Source of the DNA: Paraburkholderia panacisoli
GTDB lineage: Bacteria > Pseudomonadota > Gammaproteobacteria > Burkholderiales > Burkholderiaceae
Direction of reading: 5' to 3'
Length of the DNA: 64,000 bases
NCBI RefSeq assembly: GCF_008369935.1
Contig: NZ_VTUZ01000038.1
Coordinates: 1 to 64,000, forward strand
The position numbers were made by a program, and so were the translations under genes. The notes beneath the pieces were generated by a model. The model searched no databases, was not told where the DNA came from, and was given only the letters and a program-made list of their open reading frames with translations. Shown piece by piece: positions 43,963-53,251 of the stretch. Positions within the stretch are counted from its first letter, which is position 1. Each line of letters starts with the position of its first letter.

Positions 43963-45504
43963 TCAACGCGACGCCTGTGAATTGCCGTAAGTCGACTCCC
44001 ACCCACCGCCAAGCGCTTTACACAGGGTAATCAGGTTCGCGGCCGCCACCGCCTTGCTTTGTTCGAAGTGACTCTGTGCGTCGAGCAATTGTTTCTGCAC
44101 ATTCAGCACGTCGAGATAGTCCAGTGCCCCAGCCTTGTAGCGCTGCTGCGCGATCGAGAGCGCACGCTGGTTCAGCGTAACGACTGCCGTCAGCTTGTCG
44201 CGGCGTAGTTGCTCGGCATCGTAGACAACGAGGGCATCGTCGACCTCGCGCCAGGCCTCAAGGACAGTGTGTTTATAGACGATCGCGGCTTCCTGTTGTT
44301 GCGCTTCGCGCAGATTCAAGGTTCCCTTGAGCCGCCCGCCCTCGAAGATCGGCATCGTGATAGAAGGTCCGACAACAAACTGTCCAGATGCCCAATTGGC
44401 GAGACTCGAAAGCTGAAGGCTCTGGAACCCTGCGCTGCCATTCAGCGATATGCGCGGATAGAAATCGGCTTTTGCCATGCCGATCGACGCCGTCGCCGCA
44501 TGTAGCTCCGCTTCTGCCTTTTTGATGTCGGGTCGCCGCTGAACAAGCTCCGACGGAAAGCCGATGGGCACCTGTCCCGGCAACTCGGGCACCTCATGCG
44601 GTTCGCCGAGCGTTTGCTTTAGCGCGCCGGGCTCCTCGGCGAGCAACACGCCAATCGCGTTGATCGTGGTGTCGGATCGCGACTCGAGCGTCGGAATCAG
44701 ACTCTCGATCGACGCCACTTGTGCGGAAGCATTGGCCACGTCCAGATCCGTCGTCACACCTTCACGCGCCCGTACCTGCGTGAGCTTCGTGGTATTACGG
44801 GCAATATCCAGGTTTTCTCTCGCGATTCGCAGTAGTGCCTGTGTATCGCGCAACTCGATATAGTCGCGCGCGAGTTCGGCACGCGCAGACAACAACACGG
44901 CATTCCGGTCTTCGTACGAGGCATCGGATAACGCGGATGCGGCTTCTACGCCGCGCCGGACACGGCCCCAGATATCGATTTCCCACGATGCGTCGAAGCC
45001 GGCCTGATACAGGTTGTAAGCCGGCGAGCCTTTGGCGCCCGGCAACGGTGCGACGCCAAGCGGCGTGTTGCCCGACGCGGACTGCGATTGCGTGCCGGTC
45101 GGGGTCACGCCGAGCAGCGACAGAATGCCGTTCGGGCTTCCACGCTCGCGGTTGTACGACGCAGCGCCATCTAGCGTGGGATATTCCGCCGCGCCCGCCA
45201 CGCGCTGTTCCGCGCGGCTTTGGCGAAGGCGCGCCGACGCTGCGGCCACGTCGAGGTTCGCGTCAGCCAGTTGCTGTTCGAGCGCGTTCAACGCGGGATC
45301 GTCAAACAGCGTCCACCAATCCTGACTGAACCCGGCTTCGACGGCTTTGCTCGATGCTTGCGCTGATTGCGTGCGCTCGAACACTTGCGGCGGCGTGGCC
45401 GACATTGGCGGTTCGAAATTCGGTCCGAGGGTGCAACCCACCATGACCAGGCATGCCAGTATCTCCAATGCCAACGTTCGGAGTGAAAGGCCGTTCGCAT
45501 TCAT
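43963..45504 (-). CDS. RND/MFS-type outer-membrane efflux lipoprotein (OprM/NodT family)
   Basis: A 513-residue outer-membrane channel. Lipoprotein signal LALEILACLVMVGCTLGPNF (Cys after VG). Two TolC-like repeats: QDWWTLFDDPALNALEQQLA, AELARDYIELRDTQALLRIA, QRRPDIKKAEAELHAATASI and SIAQQRYKAGALDYLDVLNV. Forms the exit duct of a tripartite pump. Its ATG overlaps the stop of the membrane-fusion gene by four bases (ATGA), so the genes are translationally coupled. Confidence 0.93.
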   Translation of the reverse strand: MNANGLSLRTLALEILACLVMVGCTLGPNFEPPMSATPPQVFERTQSAQASSKAVEAGFSQDWWTLFDDPALNALEQQLADANLDVAAASARLRQSRAEQRVAGAAEYPTLDGAASYNRERGSPNGILSLLGVTPTGTQSQSASGNTPLGVAPLPGAKGSPAYNLYQAGFDASWEIDIWGRVRRGVEAASALSDASYEDRNAVLLSARAELARDYIELRDTQALLRIARENLDIARNTTKLTQVRAREGVTTDLDVANASAQVASIESLIPTLESRSDTTINAIGVLLAEEPGALKQTLGEPHEVPELPGQVPIGFPSELVQRRPDIKKAEAELHAATASIGMAKADFYPRISLNGSAGFQSLQLSSLANWASGQFVVGPSITMPIFEGGRLKGTLNLREAQQQEAAIVYKHTVLEAWREVDDALVVYDAEQLRRDKLTAVVTLNQRALSIAQQRYKAGALDYLDVLNVQKQLLDAQSHFEQSKAVAAANLITLCKALGGGWESTYGNSQASR

Positions 45505-46577
45505 TTTCTCTCTCCCGCTTCCGCCGACGCATCGCCGTGCCGACCAACAGCGACTTCCGCTTCAACTGAAAGCCCCACGCTCAACGCAGACGCTGCTTCC
45601 TGATCCCGGTCAATGTTTATCTTGACCGGTACGCGTTGGACGACCTTCGTGAAGTTGCCCGTCGCGTTGTCGGGCGCGATAGGCGCGAAGCTGACGCCGG
45701 TTGCCGGAGCAAGACTGTCGACGTGGCCGCGAATCACCACGCCGGGAAGGCTGTCCACCTTGATCCGCACACTCTCGCCAGGCCGCATTTGGGTGATCTG
45801 GTTTTCCTGGAAGTTCGCAACGACATAGGCATCGGAAAGCGGCACGATCGCCAGCATCGGTGCCCCCGGCGTCACGAACGCGCCAACCCGCGCGGAACGC
45901 CGTCCGACCTTGCCGTCGACCGGCGCGTGAATCTCCGTGTAGGACAGGTTGAGTCTGGCCTGGTCGAGTGCTGCCTCGGCCCGGGCGAGCGCACCGGCTG
46001 CCTTGTCGCGTTGGGTGCGCAGTACGTCCAGTTCCTGCTCGGTCGCGACCAGCGCGGCCTGGTCGCGAGCCTGTTGCGCGAGTTGCCCGGCGAGCGTGCT
46101 CGTAGCGTGCTGTTGTTCCTGAGTCGTTCCCGCGCCCGCGTCCGACAGATTCTGATACCGCGCGGCATTGGCTCGCGCAAACTGAATCGACGCGTCGTCG
46201 GCTTTAAGCGTCGCGCGCGACTGATCGACGAGCGCAGGATGCCGCGCAATCTCGGCGTCGTAGTTGGCAACGGACGCCTTTGCAGCCGTCACGTCCGCTT
46301 CCGCGCTCAACTGTGCCGCTCTGAAGTCGCGGTCATCGATACGCACCAGCAATTGCCCGGCTTTGACCGACTGGTTGTCTTCAACGAACACAGCGGATAT
46401 CTGGCCCGCGACACGTGGCGCCACCAGCGTGAAATCGGCTTCGACGTAAGCATCGTTGGTGGACTCGGCAGCCGAGCCGCCGACCAATGCTGAACAGGCC
46501 CATGCGCCAACGCCGACGGCGACAGCCAGAGCGCCAACACGAATAGTCTTCAGATGCGATCGAGTAATGGATGTCAT
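45501..46577 (-). CDS. HlyD/EmrA-type membrane-fusion protein
   Basis: A 358-residue periplasmic adaptor with an N-terminal membrane anchor (VGALAVAVGVGAWACSALVG). The barrel-sandwich halves are APRVAGQISAVFVEDNQSVK (GxI..V.V..NQ.VK) and YTEIHAPVDGKVGRRSARVG, with a long coiled-coil hairpin between them (about residues 100-210, QRDKAAGALARAEAALDQAR). Links the MFS pump to the outer-membrane channel. Starts 12 bases after the MFS stop. Confidence 0.92.
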   Translation of the reverse strand: MTSITRSHLKTIRVGALAVAVGVGAWACSALVGGSAAESTNDAYVEADFTLVAPRVAGQISAVFVEDNQSVKAGQLLVRIDDRDFRAAQLSAEADVTAAKASVANYDAEIARHPALVDQSRATLKADDASIQFARANAARYQNLSDAGAGTTQEQQHATSTLAGQLAQQARDQAALVATEQELDVLRTQRDKAAGALARAEAALDQARLNLSYTEIHAPVDGKVGRRSARVGAFVTPGAPMLAIVPLSDAYVVANFQENQITQMRPGESVRIKVDSLPGVVIRGHVDSLAPATGVSFAPIAPDNATGNFTKVVQRVPVKINIDRDQEAASALSVGLSVEAEVAVGRHGDASAEAGERK

Positions 46578-46589
46578 GAATATCGCCCC

Positions 46590-48218
46590 TTAATGGGAAG
46601 AGGGAGGCGTAGTGCACCAAGGCGGGTAAATGCGCACGGGCAACACTGGCACGAGTAAGAGAAGGGCGATGGCAACACCTGCCATCACTCGATAGAGATC
46701 CGCCGAGGTCAGTACCAGCGCCTGCACGTGGATCCGGTGAGCAAGTTCGCCGATGCCATGAACCCGGTCGATGCTTTGGCCCGTTACAAGCGCGTGATTG
46801 CCCAGTTGATCCACGAGCACGTTGGAATGAAAACGTTCGCGGCCCGTACCCAGCCCTTCGATGAGACCCGTTGCCACGGCCGCTGAAAACGTTTTGATCG
46901 AATTGAACATCGCCGAGGCAAAGGGGCCGTCTGTCGGTGGCAAGCCTGTGGTGACACCCATCAGGATCGCGAGGATCACCATCGGTTGCGCGACGATCTG
47001 GATTGATTGAAGCAGGTAGAAGTTCTCGCGTATCCACTCGGATGTCATGAAGCTTCCCATCACGCATGTGATGATCATCAGGCATAACCCGCCGGCCATG
47101 ACCCAACGATGATCGACCCGGCGCAGATTCAGGGCGGCCGCTGTCAGAGGCAGCACGATCAGCAGCGGGATCGCGACCAGCAACGACAGGGGCGCAGTTT
47201 GCAATGGCCTGTATGCGTGAACCCTGGCCAGATATTGGCCGGGTATCGCCGCGACGCCGACCAGCAGGATGACTGCGCCTATGAGCGTCGTCAGTCCGTG
47301 CGCAAAGTTTCTGCGCGACAGCATTTGCAGCTTGAAAAAAGGCAGCGGATGAAACCACTCGTTGACAAAGAATGTTGCCAGCAGCAATCCGCCACCCAGG
47401 AACATCACGCGAATGAACTCCGAGTTGAACCAGTCAAGACGATCGCCTTGTAGAAGACCGGTCACCAGCATGGCGACGGCTGGAAACCCCGTCAGAAAAC
47501 CGCTCCAGTTGAATGCGCCGAGCCGTTCGAGTTTCAGCGGATCTGCCGGCAGTCCGCGCACAATCGCCACGCAGCTGATGATGCCCAGCGGCACGATTTG
47601 CCAGAACGCCATTTGCCATCCGGCATACTCGGTCCATAACGCTGCGAGCGGTGTGCCGAGCGCCGGTCCAAAGGTTGCCGTGAGTGCGTATCCAGCGAGG
47701 CCGAATAGCTTCGCTCTGGGTGGAAGATAGCGCAGCGCCACGATGATCAGCATCGGCGGAAGGCAACCACCGGCAATGCCTTGCATCACACGCAACACGT
47801 AGAGCGTCACCAGGTTCGGTGCGAACGGGCAAAGAATTCCAAGCAGCATCGTCGCGAGTACGGCGCCTATCGTGAAGCGCTTGAGCGTGAACGTGATCCC
47901 AAACCACGGAGCAAACACCATCGTGGCGACATTGGCCGCTTCGAACAGCGTGGTCAGCCAGGTTCCATCGTCATGCCCAATCGACAGCGCACCCTGAATG
48001 TCGGCCAGCGACACTGCGGTGACCTGTTCGTTGAGAATGGCCAATAGCGACGCGAGCAGCATCCCAACGAGGCCTGACGCAAGCCGAAGCGTCAGCGCTG
48101 GGTGTTGTTTGGGCGCCGGCTGCGCGGGAGCCTGTGTCACCCGGGCCGGCAGGGCTGCCGGCGCCTGTGCGACGGCCAGCGCTTGCGTTCCGCTTGCCGA
48201 GGGGTTGCCAGTAGTCAT
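46590..48218 (-). CDS. EmrB-like MFS drug exporter (DHA2 family)
   Basis: A 542-residue, 14-helix major-facilitator drug:H+ antiporter. Motifs: LASLLAILNEQVTAVSLADI (helix 1), MQGIAGGCLPPMLIIVALRY (helix 4 region) and YALTATFGPALGTPLAALWT (motif C, GP..G). The first about 30 residues are an Ala/Pro-rich cytoplasmic extension. ATG 48218 has AGGA upstream; ATG 48239, seven codons earlier, has none. Exports hydrophobic drugs or aromatic compounds with the adaptor and channel encoded next. Confidence 0.9.
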   Translation of the reverse strand: MTTGNPSASGTQALAVAQAPAALPARVTQAPAQPAPKQHPALTLRLASGLVGMLLASLLAILNEQVTAVSLADIQGALSIGHDDGTWLTTLFEAANVATMVFAPWFGITFTLKRFTIGAVLATMLLGILCPFAPNLVTLYVLRVMQGIAGGCLPPMLIIVALRYLPPRAKLFGLAGYALTATFGPALGTPLAALWTEYAGWQMAFWQIVPLGIISCVAIVRGLPADPLKLERLGAFNWSGFLTGFPAVAMLVTGLLQGDRLDWFNSEFIRVMFLGGGLLLATFFVNEWFHPLPFFKLQMLSRRNFAHGLTTLIGAVILLVGVAAIPGQYLARVHAYRPLQTAPLSLLVAIPLLIVLPLTAAALNLRRVDHRWVMAGGLCLMIITCVMGSFMTSEWIRENFYLLQSIQIVAQPMVILAILMGVTTGLPPTDGPFASAMFNSIKTFSAAVATGLIEGLGTGRERFHSNVLVDQLGNHALVTGQSIDRVHGIGELAHRIHVQALVLTSADLYRVMAGVAIALLLLVPVLPVRIYPPWCTTPPSSH

Positions 48219-48412
48219 GGGAATCCTGTTTCTACTCATGTTTCGATAGGATCAAATGTGGAGAGGAGGGGCAACTTTTGAAAGTCAAACCAGGTGGCGT
48301 CACGAGCCATTTCGTTGGCGAATCGTGCCAACGTCATGGCTTTTCGAAACACATGATCGTTCGTATTACGGAATGAATTGCACGCCAGTCGAACCTCGTA
48401 TCCCAACCTCGA

Positions 48413-49090
48413 TCAACTCCGCGCAGGCCGCACTTCTTCAAAGTATTGCGGCGCTTCCCTGCGATCAAACATTCCGTATTCCCTGACGACCCGGATACTG
48501 CGCAGACGCGAATCGGCCGCGATCACCGCGTCGCGCTCGAACGTCTCAAATGCGGCCTGATCGAGCCACGTCGCCACCACGATCACGTCGCCGGGCACCA
48601 GCAGTGCGTCGAATACGTCCCATGAAACGAGGCCAGGCGCACTCAGATCGACGCCGAGCGACTCCACAACCTGTTCTGCACCAGCCTGCTTGAGCCATTC
48701 CGGCGAGCATTTCGCATCGAGCAGCATCACCGCTGTGCCCTGGCCTGTCTCAGTGACGTCCAGACGTTGCTCGAGCAGGACTTGTCCTGCGGGCAGGTGG
48801 GTGTCGCTCACGATCTGGCCAATGCGCAGGCGATAGTCGGAAAATATCCGATCGCGCGCAGCTTGCTGGATCTTGTGATGCGCTGTCGTGGTACGCCAGC
48901 GCACCAGAGACTTCTCGTCGCGCCAGCTCGACAGCGAAAGAAGCCATCCTGGGCGTGTCAGACTGGCATAGCGGGTGTTGTCGATAAACCCCTCGACCTT
49001 ATCGAGTTCGGGGCGCAACATTCTGGCCATGCCGAGATAAGCGTCGAACTGTTCGCGAATGGGATTGACTTCAAGCATGGCGGAAAACAT
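48413..49090 (-). CDS. double ABM-domain protein, first gene of the efflux operon
   Basis: A 225-residue protein made of two ABM-like halves: FDAYLGMARMLRPELDKVEG and SLSSWRDEKSLVRWRTTTAH in the first, VVVATWLDQAAFETFERDAV in the second. Possible role is oxidative modification of the pump substrate or of a related antimicrobial. ATG 49090 follows AAAGAGGTG. It is 173 bases upstream of the MFS gene in the same direction and divergent from the LysR gene. Confidence 0.75.
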   Translation of the reverse strand: MFSAMLEVNPIREQFDAYLGMARMLRPELDKVEGFIDNTRYASLTRPGWLLSLSSWRDEKSLVRWRTTTAHHKIQQAARDRIFSDYRLRIGQIVSDTHLPAGQVLLEQRLDVTETGQGTAVMLLDAKCSPEWLKQAGAEQVVESLGVDLSAPGLVSWDVFDALLVPGDVIVVATWLDQAAFETFERDAVIAADSRLRSIRVVREYGMFDRREAPQYFEEVRPARS

Positions 49091-49507
49091 GGACACCTCT
49101 TTGGTTTGATTGGCTACACGACGTGATCTGGTGAGCGCGCAACCCGGAACCGTTGGCCGATTCGTCGCTGCATCGCCCACGCCTGGCGATCGGAGTCATT
49201 GTCCGGGATCGGTCGAATTCATAGGCGCCCAAGCGAGTGAGTATTGGGCCAATGAGTAAGCGATTTTTGCCAAATCGCGATTCGCAGCCAGATAACCATC
49301 ACGGCGCGAAAGAGTCTTTTTCGAAAGGGGCAAGACCGGTGTTACGGTCTTGAATGAATCGGAGATCGCTTTCCGGCATTCCGGAAGCATTCTATGTTGG
49401 CCAATTTGGGTCTTCTATTAGCCATTCGGTCATGCAAGCCGTCACCAAGCCGATCACAGCGCATAAGATCGATCTGTGTAGATGCGGTAATCCAGGTGGG
49501 AAGTGAA
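49091..49507. promoter_or_regulatory. divergent promoter region between ABM/efflux operon and LysR gene
   Basis: A 417-base region between two genes read in opposite directions, the usual place for a LysR binding site controlling the efflux operon. No clear T-N11-A box could be fixed by eye and no gene is recognisable inside it. Confidence 0.5.
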
Positions 49508-50440
49508 ATGGACAAATTACGTGAGATGGAGGTTTTCGTTGCCATCGTCGACCGGGGCAGTTTTACCGGTGCATCCGACAAACTCGGATTGTCGGCCCCT
49601 GCGGTGTCGCGGGCGGTTCATTCTCTGGAATCGCGCCTGGGCACCCATCTGCTCGCGCGGACGACCCGGTCGGTTCGTCCGACAGACGCGGGCATGGCCT
49701 ACCTCGAAGCCTGCCGGAAGGTGCTGGACACCATCACGGACGCAGAAGCCAATATTGCAGCAGATCCACTCCATCCCGTCGGCACGTTGACCGTTTCCGC
49801 CCCCGTCCTGTTTGGCCAGCGGTATGTGGCGCCGCTGGTCGACGCGTTCCTGTTGCGCTATCCGGATGTCAGTGTCAACGCGGTGTATATCGATCGAACC
49901 ACGCGGCTTCTGGAAGAAGGTGTGGACATTGCGATCCGCATCGGGCACCTCGGCGACTCGTCGGCATTTGCCATTCCATTGGGCTCCGTGCGGCGTCGGA
50001 CGTATGCGGCGCCCTCTTATCTGGCCGCGTATGGAGAGCCTCTCCATCCGAAGGAGTTGACGCAGCACCACTGCGTATCCTTTACGGGCGTCTCGGCTCC
50101 GCTCGAGTGGGTGTTCAACGACAACGGTTCGAGGCTGTGTGTCAGACTTCAGCCAAGGATGATTGTCGACCTTGGAGCGGCTGCCGTTCTTGCGGCCGTC
50201 GACGGCGTGGGGATCATCCAGTTGCTGTCATACCAGGCAGCGCCTGAAGTAGACGATGGCAGGCTCCAACCTGTGCTGACGTCATTCGAGCCTGAGTCGA
50301 CCCCGGTGAACCTGCTTCATGTGGAGCGGCGAAGCACGAGCGGCAAGATTCGCGCGTTCGTGGAACACGCGACCGACACGCTGCGCAAAAACGCGCATCT
50401 TCAGGGCGTGGACGCAATGGCAACGCGAGCTTCCCGGTAG
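49508..50440 (+). CDS. LysR-family regulator, divergent from efflux operon
   Basis: A 310-residue LTTR. HTH: MEVFVAIVDRGSFTGASDKL then GLSAPAVSRAVHSLESRLGT and HLLARTTRSVRPTDAG. Effector domain: GTLTVSAPVLFGQRYVAPLV, VDIAIRIGHLGDSSAFAIPL, GVGIIQLLSYQAAPEVDDGR. ATG 49508 gives the standard N-terminus. Divergent orientation makes it the likely regulator of the ABM-MFS-HlyD-OprM operon. Its 3' end overlaps the 3' end of mug by 40 bases. Confidence 0.88.
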   Translation: MDKLREMEVFVAIVDRGSFTGASDKLGLSAPAVSRAVHSLESRLGTHLLARTTRSVRPTDAGMAYLEACRKVLDTITDAEANIAADPLHPVGTLTVSAPVLFGQRYVAPLVDAFLLRYPDVSVNAVYIDRTTRLLEEGVDIAIRIGHLGDSSAFAIPLGSVRRRTYAAPSYLAAYGEPLHPKELTQHHCVSFTGVSAPLEWVFNDNGSRLCVRLQPRMIVDLGAAAVLAAVDGVGIIQLLSYQAAPEVDDGRLQPVLTSFEPESTPVNLLHVERRSTSGKIRAFVEHATDTLRKNAHLQGVDAMATRASR

Positions 50441-50940
50441 GCAGTAACCAGCGCGTCGAGGTCGAACGCTCTGTTCAGTCCGCTTGGATTGGGTAACACC
50501 CACGCGTGTGCGCCGCCGAATGGCTCTGCCTGTCGTCCCCATTCGATGTTGCGCGCGCCGGTGATGGCCGAGAAAGCCATCTTGCCGAGGAAAGCAACGT
50601 ATCGTGGCGCGTAGTGCCCGATCTTGCGCCGAAACGCGTCGCCAGCCAGTTCGATCTCCGAGCGCGATAACTCGGCGGCGCGCGCGGTCGCTCGCGGGAC
50701 CACGGTGGTGAGACCGCAACCATATTGAATAACCGTGTGGTCGTCTTGCGGACGAATCTGTTCCGGCGTAAAACCTGCAAGATGCAGGACCCGCCAGAAC
50801 CGGTTGTTTCTGCCTTCAAAGTGATGACCTGTCGACGCCGCGCGCATACCCGGGTTGATTCCGCAAAATATCACCGACAGGCCCGGTTCCAGAAGATCAG
50901 GAAGCGAGGGCAGGCATTGAAGTGAATCGACGTCAGTCAC
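50401..50940 (-). CDS. mug: G:T/U mismatch-specific uracil-DNA glycosylase (Mug/TDG)
   Basis: A 179-residue Mug. The catalytic motif is VIFCGINPGMRAASTGHHFE (GINPG, with Asn) and the intercalation/recognition motif is the NPSGLNRAFD segment near the C-terminus. NNRFWRVLHLAGF is also typical. Removes U or T mispaired with G for base-excision repair. The start is taken as GTG 50940, overlapping the GlxA-type stop codon as GTGA, which implies translational coupling. Confidence 0.9.
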   Translation of the reverse strand: MTDVDSLQCLPSLPDLLEPGLSVIFCGINPGMRAASTGHHFEGRNNRFWRVLHLAGFTPEQIRPQDDHTVIQYGCGLTTVVPRATARAAELSRSEIELAGDAFRRKIGHYAPRYVAFLGKMAFSAITGARNIEWGRQAEPFGGAHAWVLPNPSGLNRAFDLDALVTAYREARVAIASTP

Positions 50941-51962
50941 AGCGCAGAGAGTTGTTGAAAAGCAACTTGCCTGTCGACACCGGTATTTGCCCACGGCTGA
51001 TTGCCGGGCTCGCCGCGGAATCGTTGGCGATACTGTTTGGGCGTGACGTCCAGACGCCGGGAGAAGGTCGTGCGCATATGGGTGGCGCTGCGGAAACCGC
51101 ATTGAAACGCGACGGTCTTCAGCGGTGCATCGGTGTCTTCGAGCAACTTTCTCGCGGTGTCCACACGAACCTGCTCGACAAATGCGGACGGCGTCACCTT
51201 CGCATACTTTGCGAATACTCTCGAGAAAGTGCGCCGACTCACCGCCACTGCGCCCGCGAGTTGTTCGATCGATAGCGCGTCGGTTATATGCTCAGTCACA
51301 TAGCGATGCACCTTGCCGATGATCGGATCTTCGTCCCTGCCTGTCCCCATGTACGGGCTGTACTGCGACTGGCCGCCTTCACGCTGGATGTAAACGACAA
51401 GACGCTTGGCGACACGCACCGCCAGTTCATGCCCCCAGTCCTCGGCGACCAGTGACAGGCACAGATCGATGCCGGCCGTCACGCCTGCCGATGTGAAGAG
51501 GCGTCCGTCACGAACGAAGATCTTGTCGGGCTGCACACATGCCTGCGGGAATTCGTGGGCGAGGCGGCCCGCGTCCGCCCAGTGCGTCGTCACTTCCTTG
51601 CCGTCGAGCAGTCCCGCATGGGCAAGCACGAATGCGCCATTGCAAACGGAGCCGAACCGCGTCGCGTTTCGTGCCTGATTTTGCAGCCAGGCCAGGAAGT
51701 CGCCGGACGGTTGAGCGTCGGGCAGATGTGGGCCGCCTGCGACCAGCAGCAGGTCCCATTGCGTGTCGACATCCGTATAGCCGAACGGCACCGAAAGTTG
51801 CATCCCGTTCGAACAGGTCACCGTGCCGGCGTGAGGGCCCACAAGGGAAACTTCGTACTTCTGCTGTTCGGAAAGGATCGTGTTTGCTTCCGCAAACACG
51901 TCGAGAGGCCCCGCAACATCGAGCGCCTGCACACCATCGAATATGACAATGGCGACTTTCAT
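50937..51962 (-). CDS. GlxA-type AraC-family regulator with DJ-1/PfpI domain
   Basis: A 341-residue protein. Residues about 1-190 form a DJ-1/PfpI domain (VAIVIFDGVQALDVAGPLDV, VAGGPHLPDAQPSGDF, nucleophile-elbow Cys in FGSVCNGAFVLAHAG). Residues about 220-320 form the AraC double HTH (LSIEQLAGAVAVSRRTFSRV, VDTARKLLEDTDAPLKTVAF then QCGFRSATHMRTTF). Probably a ligand-sensing activator. Transcribed with mug; divergent from the DJ-1 gene at 52312. Confidence 0.9.
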   Translation of the reverse strand: MKVAIVIFDGVQALDVAGPLDVFAEANTILSEQQKYEVSLVGPHAGTVTCSNGMQLSVPFGYTDVDTQWDLLLVAGGPHLPDAQPSGDFLAWLQNQARNATRFGSVCNGAFVLAHAGLLDGKEVTTHWADAGRLAHEFPQACVQPDKIFVRDGRLFTSAGVTAGIDLCLSLVAEDWGHELAVRVAKRLVVYIQREGGQSQYSPYMGTGRDEDPIIGKVHRYVTEHITDALSIEQLAGAVAVSRRTFSRVFAKYAKVTPSAFVEQVRVDTARKLLEDTDAPLKTVAFQCGFRSATHMRTTFSRRLDVTPKQYRQRFRGEPGNQPWANTGVDRQVAFQQLSAL

Positions 51963-52311
51963 GCCGTGACCTTCGTGAAGTTGGTAGGCCCGTTCCCGAT
52001 ACCGGCGTCTTCGGCTGGCCTCACCCGAGTGACCGGAGCGAGCCGACAGGCCTGTATTGACGAGCGACGACCGAGCTTACCGCAATCGCCTGAAAACGGG
52101 GATGCATGGGCCGGTAATTGTCTTTTGCATCCGTGTAATGAGTGAGCGCTGGCGGGGCCGTTGGCCCAAATCTCGCGTTGATTGGCCTGGTATCGCGGCA
52201 GCCTCGTGTTTCTTCTCGCGAGCCGGCTGATTAGACTCGGTTTCATGGACGCGGCACCAGTCGCCTCGCCCGACATGGCAGTTTACGTTGATACGGACGG
52301 AGTGAGAACAC

Positions 52312-52890
52312 ATGCATGTTGCGATGATGCTTTACGCAGGATTTCGTCTGCTGGAAGTGACGGGTCCGATGGACGTCTTCCACGAAGCGAACCGTCTGTG
52401 CGGCGCGGCGTTGTACGAGCAGCATCTGGTGGGTCCGTCGCCGGGGCCCGTCCTGTGCTCGAATGGCGTGGCCGTGGGGACGACCGATTGCCTGTCGGAT
52501 GCACATGCCTCATTCGATATCGTTGTCGTGCCTGGCTCTCCGGTCGTGGGCTCTGGTCAGGAGCATCGCGCATTGGTGGACTGGCTCAGTGACACGGGAC
52601 GCAGCGTGCGAAGGCTCGCGTCGGTGTCCAACGGGGCTTTTCTGATTGCGCGCGCGGGTCTTGCCGACCATCGTGCGTTGACCACGCATTGGCGCGACGC
52701 GCACCGTCTGTCTGCTGAATATCCGCTGGTGCACGTCATCAGCGATCAGCGCTACATGCGGGACGGCAACCTGTACTCGTCGCGGGGTGTCAGTGACGGT
52801 ATCGAGGTGGCATTGGCTCTGGTCGGCGAGGACATGGGTGAATCGTTTGCCAGACGTATTGCAACGTCATTGTCTACGCAGCGCACCTGA
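52312..52890 (+). CDS. stand-alone DJ-1/PfpI-domain protein (GlxA-like, no HTH)
   Basis: A 192-residue protein that aligns along the whole DJ-1 domain of the neighbouring GlxA-type regulator (VAMMLYAGFRLLEVTGPMDV; VVPGSPVVGSGQEHRALVDW; LVGEDMGESFARRIATSLST). The nucleophile position reads SVSNGAFLIARAG, so the usual Cys is Ser, and the AraC HTH that should follow is absent. It may be a truncated regulator or a non-enzymatic sensor. Real coding is supported by the continuous match. Confidence 0.75.
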   Translation: MHVAMMLYAGFRLLEVTGPMDVFHEANRLCGAALYEQHLVGPSPGPVLCSNGVAVGTTDCLSDAHASFDIVVVPGSPVVGSGQEHRALVDWLSDTGRSVRRLASVSNGAFLIARAGLADHRALTTHWRDAHRLSAEYPLVHVISDQRYMRDGNLYSSRGVSDGIEVALALVGEDMGESFARRIATSLSTQRT

Positions 52891-53251
52891 GTGCAACTGA
52901 GCGTAAAGAGTAGCCCGCTTGCAATGATGCGGTGGGCTGCTCTTTGCGCTCGGTTCATTTCGCGAGCACCGGTCATGGCCCAGATCCAGCTCAATTTGGC
53001 CCGTACGTCACCGCAAGAAAAGACCGCACCGTTGCAATTGTTGGCAGAATCGTTATGTCCTTTCTCACGATTCACCCAGAAGAAAAGCCCTTCATAAGCG
53101 TGCTCGATGGACCAGGCGAGCGACGGAGAACCCGTCTGAGTGATCGTCCATAAGCGGGTGTCGAACATACGCTGTTCTCGAGTCGGAAAGGAAATCGTCC
53201 TTTGATTGTGGACGCTGCTGCAGGCAGCGCCGATTTACCCGAGAGCCAACT
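52891..53251. other. no recognisable gene
   Basis: About 360 bases before the acetolactate-synthase-like gene. A minus-strand 138-codon frame overlaps this region without motifs. Holds the promoter of the next gene. Confidence 0.45.
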
